The translations under genes and the position numbers were made by a program. 59,073 nt of DNA from Phaseolibacter flectens ATCC 12775 (GTDB taxonomy: Bacteria; Pseudomonadota; Gammaproteobacteria; Enterobacterales; Enterobacteriaceae): assembly GCF_000518745.1 (NCBI RefSeq), contig NZ_JAEE01000001.1, forward strand, positions 1-59,073, written 5' to 3'. Below the pieces are notes generated by a model. It had not been told where the DNA came from, made no database searches, and saw only the letters and a program-made list of their open reading frames with translations. Position 1 is the first letter of the stretch, and each line of letters starts with the position of its first letter. This document shows positions 54,573 through 59,073 of the stretch, one piece after another.

Positions 54573-55319
54573 TTAAAATAAACGAATAAAGATCGCATAC
54601 TCTTTTTTGATATAGTAATTATTCTTTTTAAAATAATCAGAACCAAACTGCTGAGCTGATTCCTTTGGTTGACAAGAAGAACGAACATTACGTTTAAGAT
54701 CGCAATGTGCAAAATTTAACCAAGGTAATACTCGCCACGCCGGATGTTCCGATGGAAAGCCGGATAATTGTGGCTGCTCGCCTCCTGCATAATAATTTCG
54801 AAAAATATGGCTCCGATAATCTGGATTAGTAATTAATCTGCCGACTGAACCATTGGTGACCCTTTGCCAACCAATAATTTGATTCCAAAAAATAATCCCC
54901 AAAGCCGCAAACTCAGCTTCTTGTGGGAAGGGAGAGTAATCTCGTAATGTTGAGTTCACATCAATAAAATTTGGTGTTGCTCTAATATGATAGACATAAC
55001 CGTTTTCTTGAAAATGATCATTGACCCATCGGATTGCAACATTTTGTGATGATGACGTTGAAACATAACCCGAACTTCTTCGATCAAATCCTGTAGCTGA
55101 ATGTGCATGTTCCCATAAACTAATATCAGGAGGTAATGTCGTCACCTGTGACGGCGTTAATCCTCTCGGTGCAAATCCTCCGCTTTCTTTCACTTCTTCA
55201 GGTGTTAAAGTTGACGCTTTATACACTTTTTTCACATTATCCGCCAAGCCAGCATTTGATATCATCATTGCTGTTAATGCAAAAATCAGCTTTAGGTATT
55301 TTTTATACATAGATACCAT
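54573..55319 (-). CDS. Cholera-toxin-type ADP-ribosyltransferase A subunit
   Basis: Secreted A-subunit homologue of about 248 aa. A signal peptide (MVSMYKKYLKLIFALTAMMISNAGLA) is followed by an A1-like domain that aligns along its length with cholera toxin A/heat-labile enterotoxin A: ESGGFAPRGL, GYVSTSSS with the Ser-Thr-Ser motif, NVNSTLRDYSPFPQEAEFAAL-type region with the catalytic Glu-Ala-Glu, IGWQRV, and GFPSEHPAWRVLPW. Two cysteines flank an Arg (CDLKRNVRSSC), like the nicking loop between A1 and A2; a short basic A2-like tail follows, without KDEL/RDEL. The residue equivalent to catalytic Arg7 is Lys (VYKAS), a change known to inactivate CT and LT. Start chosen at 55319 for its GGAATAAG site. 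Family and fold are clear; activity is in doubt. Confidence 0.88.
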   Translation of the reverse strand: MVSMYKKYLKLIFALTAMMISNAGLADNVKKVYKASTLTPEEVKESGGFAPRGLTPSQVTTLPPDISLWEHAHSATGFDRRSSGYVSTSSSQNVAIRWVNDHFQENGYVYHIRATPNFIDVNSTLRDYSPFPQEAEFAALGIIFWNQIIGWQRVTNGSVGRLITNPDYRSHIFRNYYAGGEQPQLSGFPSEHPAWRVLPWLNFAHCDLKRNVRSSCQPKESAQQFGSDYFKKNNYYIKKEYAIFIRLF

Positions 55320-55511
55320 CTTATTCCAATGCGTTAAGTCAAATGCCAAATACCATATTCCTTAAGAACTAATGGATTTTTACATACCTTCTTAGGCATT
55401 TTATAAAAAGGATTATTTTTACTTAGCCATTGAATTTCTTAGTTAAAATAAGGGTAAATGACACAATGAACTTGATATCATCGATTCATTCTCGATGTGT
55501 TAAATTGGTAA

Positions 55512-55793
55512 TTATTCATTATATATTACATAATTATTATTCCCCTGATGAATATACACCGTCAGTCCCAGAGCTAATGCAATAGTCATTTGTGGCATGA
55601 ACTGGTATGGTATTGTCACTTTCCTATTATCTGTTAATCTAACATAATCATAGTCACCGAGAGATGTTGCCACCTCAGCAAGATGGACCTTTTCACCATT
55701 GACGACTGAGCAATTATCACAAGAAGCGTGAGAATTCAGTGATAATAAAAACAGAGATATTGCTATTGAAGGTATGCTTTTTTTATATTTCAT
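55512..55793 (-). CDS. Small secreted protein, candidate AB5 toxin B subunit
   Basis: 93 aa with a clear signal peptide (about 23 residues, ending NSHA) and a mature part of about 70 residues, the size of Shiga toxin B. The pattern of beta strands, a helix near QFMPQMTIALALG and a final strand pair (LTVYIHQGNNNYVIY) resembles the StxB order (helix LLLSAQITG then MTVTI). It lacks the usual spread disulfide; its only cysteines are in SCDNCS. Encoded 192 bp upstream of the A subunit gene on the same strand with AAGGA before its ATG. The B-subunit reading is inference from size, pattern and context. Confidence 0.5.
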   Translation of the reverse strand: MKYKKSIPSIAISLFLLSLNSHASCDNCSVVNGEKVHLAEVATSLGDYDYVRLTDNRKVTIPYQFMPQMTIALALGLTVYIHQGNNNYVIYNE

Positions 55794-56801
55794 ATTTATT
55801 CATCCTTTTATCTTTTATTTAAATTACCTATCCATTTATAAATAGATTTTATTTCTAATAGGATAGAAGAGTTGGTTTTTAATTTTTGATCTTATGCTAT
55901 CTGTAATATTAAATGATTAACGTTCCTACAGAAAACTAACTGAGTTATGACGAACGCTTCGTGATAGAATTGTATCGTCATATCACGGCTAACCTACTTT
56001 TAATGTTAATGTGCTGATGATTGATGACACCTTTGATTAGAAAGGATGTCAGTCTTAGTGTCGTTACGCTGTGCGATTTCATCGGTATTCACTTTATGCT
56101 CAGTACCTACCTTATCTTTGATAATACTGCTAGACACTATCAATCTATTTCACCCTTTTATCACTTACAATCATGTGAAAAGTGATTTCCAGTCTCTATT
56201 TATACCAAATACATGTACAACAATTCATTGCAACTGGCTATCGTCCACACAGCGATTAGACACTGGCTGACACCTTTGTGGCCCATGATTTATTAATCGT
56301 ACTTTTCAGTGATGACTGAATCTAGACTAAATTTTTAAGTAGAAACCACCAATATTACGTGAGATACTACGGTTCGTCCTGGCGCTAACGTTCCGATACC
56401 TTTATCCTACCAAAACACATTCGAGACGATAGAGATAATGGTAACTTGTCAGGCATTGCTTGCTGAACACCTGTCGATGAGTTTTGCATAATTTTCCTTA
56501 CTACTTTCCCCAGCATTAAATACAAGAGGCTGATTTTCCGAGTCAGACACTGAAGCAACAAGAAAAAATTAAAATTATCCGCCTCACTGACATGATAGAA
56601 TGAGTCATACTGTCTGTACCAGGTTAGCAATAGTCAGTCTGAGATCATAGCCATCCTGTTTGCTTATTAAGTGGATGAAGGCTAAAAATGCGGGATTAAA
56701 GCCAATTTATCCATGCATCGATGTAGAAAAAATAATACAGCTAATAATGGAGTTATCTTGTTCATTTTAGTCATATAATAATACAATGAAACGATGACTT
56801 T
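55794..56801. other. AT-rich stretch without recognised genes between two secreted-protein genes
   Basis: About 1 kb. The frames present (near 56046-56270 plus and 56385-56630 minus) have no coding look or family match. It may carry promoters for the toxin-like gene below it and decayed sequence. Confidence 0.4.
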
Positions 56802-57215
56802 TTAATAAATACCTGCGTCACAATTTGTTCCATTTATCGCATGTCCTGTTGTATTAGTAATTTGATATAAACCTCGACCTGGTAAGCTAATTTCTAAAGT
56901 TTTCGCATTCGTGACAGTAAACCTATGATTAACTGTATCATGTTTTACTTTTGCAGAATTATCTGCATGAACCTCTATACCAAATTTTTTATCTTGGGGA
57001 TCACTGTAGGTGATATCAAAAGAGACGCCTACTGGATTGAATTGATAACACCCCAATTCCTTACCTTGTCCTTCCACTCGATTACGATAGTCTTCTGTAA
57101 TTGTTTCACCTTTTTCAAAATACCAGCTATGTTGCCACAGATGTCCGGCATAAACCGAACCCGTGAAAAATAATAGGCCAAGTATCGACAGCAAATTCAC
57201 TGTATTTTTTTTCAT
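56802..57215 (-). CDS. Unknown secreted protein with signal peptide
   Basis: 137 aa. A classical signal peptide (MKKNTVNLLSILGLLFFTGSVYA) precedes a mature part of about 114 residues, rich in polar and beta-strand-like patterns, with two cysteines (GCYQF and TNCDAG) that could form one disulfide. No family recognised. It sits among secreted toxin-like genes on the same strand, so it could be an accessory or receptor-binding subunit; nothing in the sequence proves this. Confidence 0.65.
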   Translation of the reverse strand: MKKNTVNLLSILGLLFFTGSVYAGHLWQHSWYFEKGETITEDYRNRVEGQGKELGCYQFNPVGVSFDITYSDPQDKKFGIEVHADNSAKVKHDTVNHRFTVTNAKTLEISLPGRGLYQITNTTGHAINGTNCDAGIY

Positions 57216-57712
57216 TTTTTCTTCATTATTAATTTTATCGAGTAAGTAGCTTAATATAAATTAAGATAACATTCACTGTTTAAGTCAGAAAATTTAGTAA
57301 TGAATTAAAGGATCCATTTATCGATAAAAATCGCATCTTATTAAAATCAAAATGATAACATTTCCTTGATAAACATGACCTTTTTTACACCGACCTGACG
57401 CGTTAAGATCAGCATTGAAACATTGTTAACAGACATGAAATCTTTAAACTCAATCAAATCCAGAACACGCTCGTTCATAGACGTAATTATTGTCAAGGAA
57501 TAGATTTGATAATTTTCATTATCGATAAGATCAGAAATAATTGCTAACGCGACCTGTGACTGACAACTGTCTCTGATCCCTATCGTGTAGTATTCCCTTA
57601 TACTATATCACTTTCAGATTTTAAATTTCTCACTGTGATATCGTATAATTTCTAAAAAGACATAAAATGAAAAATAAGTGATTTTCTATCAACCCACTGA
57701 TCAGGATTGAAA
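57216..57712. other. AT-rich stretch between the unknown secreted gene and the HvnA-like pseudogene
   Basis: About 500 bp; no gene supported. It presumably contains the promoter for the 57215 gene. Confidence 0.4.
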
Positions 57713-58992
57713 TTATTCGGTCAGTTTAACGTATATCGATTTACCGACTGCATCTTGCTGAGAAAGGATATAGAATTGTCCGTGATGCTCTGCACTTTTT
57801 ACTTTACCACTGAATCTTGGGATAAATGTGCCTGTCACCGTTGAGCCAACACCTTTGTGATCCAAAGTATAATCAATACTAAATCTTGATGAGTTTTGAA
57901 CACATTTACTGATCACATCACTAAATACTGTCGTGTTAGGACAAGCGTACAACCAAACACTGGCAGGTAAGGTCATTTCGAACTTATAGGATTTATTTTT
58001 AACAAAATTAATATTCTTAGGTAAAAATTGTGTCAGCGGGAATCGCTCCCAACTATTGATTGGTAAATTACCACTAGCCCCCCCCACCACCATGCTGATT
58101 TTGATCACTTTCCTGATAAGTAATACTGATATTCCCGCCCGCTGTTGGCGACAGTGTTAGTCCGACAATTGGGACTTGAATACCTTGAGTTTGAGTTTCA
58201 TAGTCATTCTGATATTGTTGTGCAGGTTGCAAGCCATCAGTGGTGCCCTTAATATAGAAAAAAGCTTGTATAGGGAGTTTAGCAGGGTTAGTTTCATCCC
58301 ATGCATGCATTAATAGTTCATTGTTTCTCATATAATACTGTTGCGAGTGCTGCTGGATATATTTATTCCCTTGTATAACAACTTCGAAATATTTATCACG
58401 TCCATTTTTTACCATATCAAATGCACACTGCCGGTTAATGAAATTAGGAGTCGCACTATTCATTATGGCATTAAAATGTTTTATCCACATCAATGGTGGA
58501 GATCCCTTGCACATCACAATGCTGACTTGTTCCTTGCACATCATTGGCAGTCATACCACAACCATGACCACTTATTGCATCAGTCCCGCCATCAACAGGA
58601 AATGCACAATATCTTTTATAAGTATTTCTGTCAGTTGGTACCGTCGCATGGGGATAAATAATAAAACCACTGTTATAATCTCTTGGGAAACTTGAAAACT
58701 GGATGTCTTTTCTTAAACACGCAAAAGAAAAGGACTGTTTGTCTTTATTTTATTGCTTAAGGCTCCATGCATGTGGGAGTTTATTTGCCTTATTAATTCC
58801 CCGGATCATGATCCCGGAACACATAAAAGCTGGCTTATTACCAGCACAGGTTGTAACCTTATCATTAAATCTGTCCATTAATTTAGACGCAATCTTTGGA
58901 TCTAACTTTGCATGAGCAAGACCTGAAATCATCATTAGCGCACTAACCATGATAGGCATTACTCCTCTCGACAATTGACAGTTCCTCAACAT
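57713..58992 (-). pseudogene. Halovibrin (HvnA)-like secreted protein, disrupted
   Basis: Three stretches in the same direction read as one protein of about 426 codons. It begins with a signal peptide (ending SGLAHA), then CAGNKPAFMCSGIMIRG; TAA at 58750-58752 stops it, but the same frame continues with QSFSFACLRKDIQFSSFP and RYCAFPVDGGTDA ... CDVQGIST. Near 58490 it shifts to a second frame (WIKHFNAIMNS ... LPIQAFFYI ... GNISITYQESDQ). At a run of eight G it shifts again to ASGNLPINSWERF and runs to 57713. The order of motifs fits the halovibrin HvnA family, secreted proteins linked to NAD+ glycohydrolase/ADP-ribosyl transfer activity in Vibrio fischeri. Family assignment is from memory. Confidence 0.65.
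58078..58085 (-). repeat. Run of eight G inside the HvnA-like gene
   Basis: The homopolymer lies exactly where the reading frame changes from HGGGG to ASGNL. Seven or ten G would join the two frames, so replication slippage or a sequencing error could explain the shift. Confidence 0.8.
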
Positions 58993-59017
58993 AAAAATAT
59001 TTCCTTATATTATATAT

Positions 59018-59073
59018 GTTAGTGTTAGTGTTAGTGTTAGTGTTAGTGTTAGTGTTAGTGTTAGTGTTAGTGT
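59018..59073. repeat. Perfect 6-bp tandem repeat (GTTAGT)n at the window end
   Basis: Nine full copies and a partial one of GTTAGT run to the last base without a mismatch, and the array probably continues past the window. It begins 25 bp upstream of the start of the HvnA-like gene, with an AT-rich gap containing AAGGAA (59001-59006, minus) as ribosome site. Confidence 0.95.

Noticed and set aside
56046..56630. Two ORFs between the secreted-protein genes
   Set aside because: AT-rich composition, no ribosome sites and no domain pattern; probably chance frames.
59009..59014. TATAAT as -10 box of the HvnA-like gene
   Set aside because: It lies so close to the start codon that transcription would begin inside the ribosome site; the AT-rich run makes chance matches likely.

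Overview
The window looks like a chromosomal segment of a bacterium in the order Enterobacterales. The core genes encode close relatives of Escherichia coli proteins. Their order, gnd ... galF, asmA-dcd-udk, yegS, mrp/metG, cdd, sanA, yeiB-folE, yeiG, lysP, nfo, fruBKA, yeiW, yeiP, lpxT, mepS, yejG, rsuA, radD, rplY, yejK, yejL, yejM, tRNA-Pro(GGG), follows the E. coli map. The family cannot be fixed from this alone, and the moderate GC with AT-rich accessory ends does not decide it.

Left end (1-7.0 kb): a two-partner secretion locus on the minus strand. A ShlB/FhaC-type transporter (tpsB) is followed by the first 1197 codons of a large CdiA/FhaB-type exoprotein whose C-terminus lies beyond base 1. 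A small Cys-containing unknown gene and 1.3 kb of AT-rich non-coding DNA separate it from the core.

Envelope block (7.2-20.1 kb, all minus): gnd, arnT-arnD-arnA-arnC-arnB, galE, galF, asmA. The galF-gnd interval, which holds the O-antigen cluster in E. coli and Salmonella, carries here a 4-amino-4-deoxy-arabinose (polymyxin resistance) operon that lacks arnE and arnF.

Metabolic core (20.1-52.0 kb): nucleotide salvage (dcd, udk, cdd), metG, mrp, maeA, folE, yeiG, lysP, nfo, the fructose PTS operon with a clear Cra operator, the EF-P paralogue yeiP, the lipid A phosphotransferase lpxT, the murein hydrolase mepS, rsuA, radD, rplY, yejK, yejL and the LPS regulator yejM. These genes look intact. 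Between yegS and mrp there is a C-terminal scrap of a flavohemoprotein-like reductase.

Right end (52.1-59.1 kb): an AT-rich island that begins at the 3' end of tRNA-Pro. It opens with a c4-type structured RNA and small ORFs of P4-like satellite prophages, but no integrase is visible. Next come decayed fragments, a nucleoside deaminase, and a cholera-toxin-type ADP-ribosylating A subunit. A small secreted protein that resembles an AB5 B subunit is encoded upstream of the A gene. Further on are an unknown secreted protein and a halovibrin (HvnA)-like gene broken by one stop and two frameshifts, one of them at a run of eight G. The window ends inside a perfect 6-bp tandem repeat just upstream of that gene. 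The most notable item is this candidate AB-type toxin: its A subunit keeps the Ser-Thr-Ser and Glu-x-Glu motifs but has Lys where cholera toxin has the catalytic Arg7.
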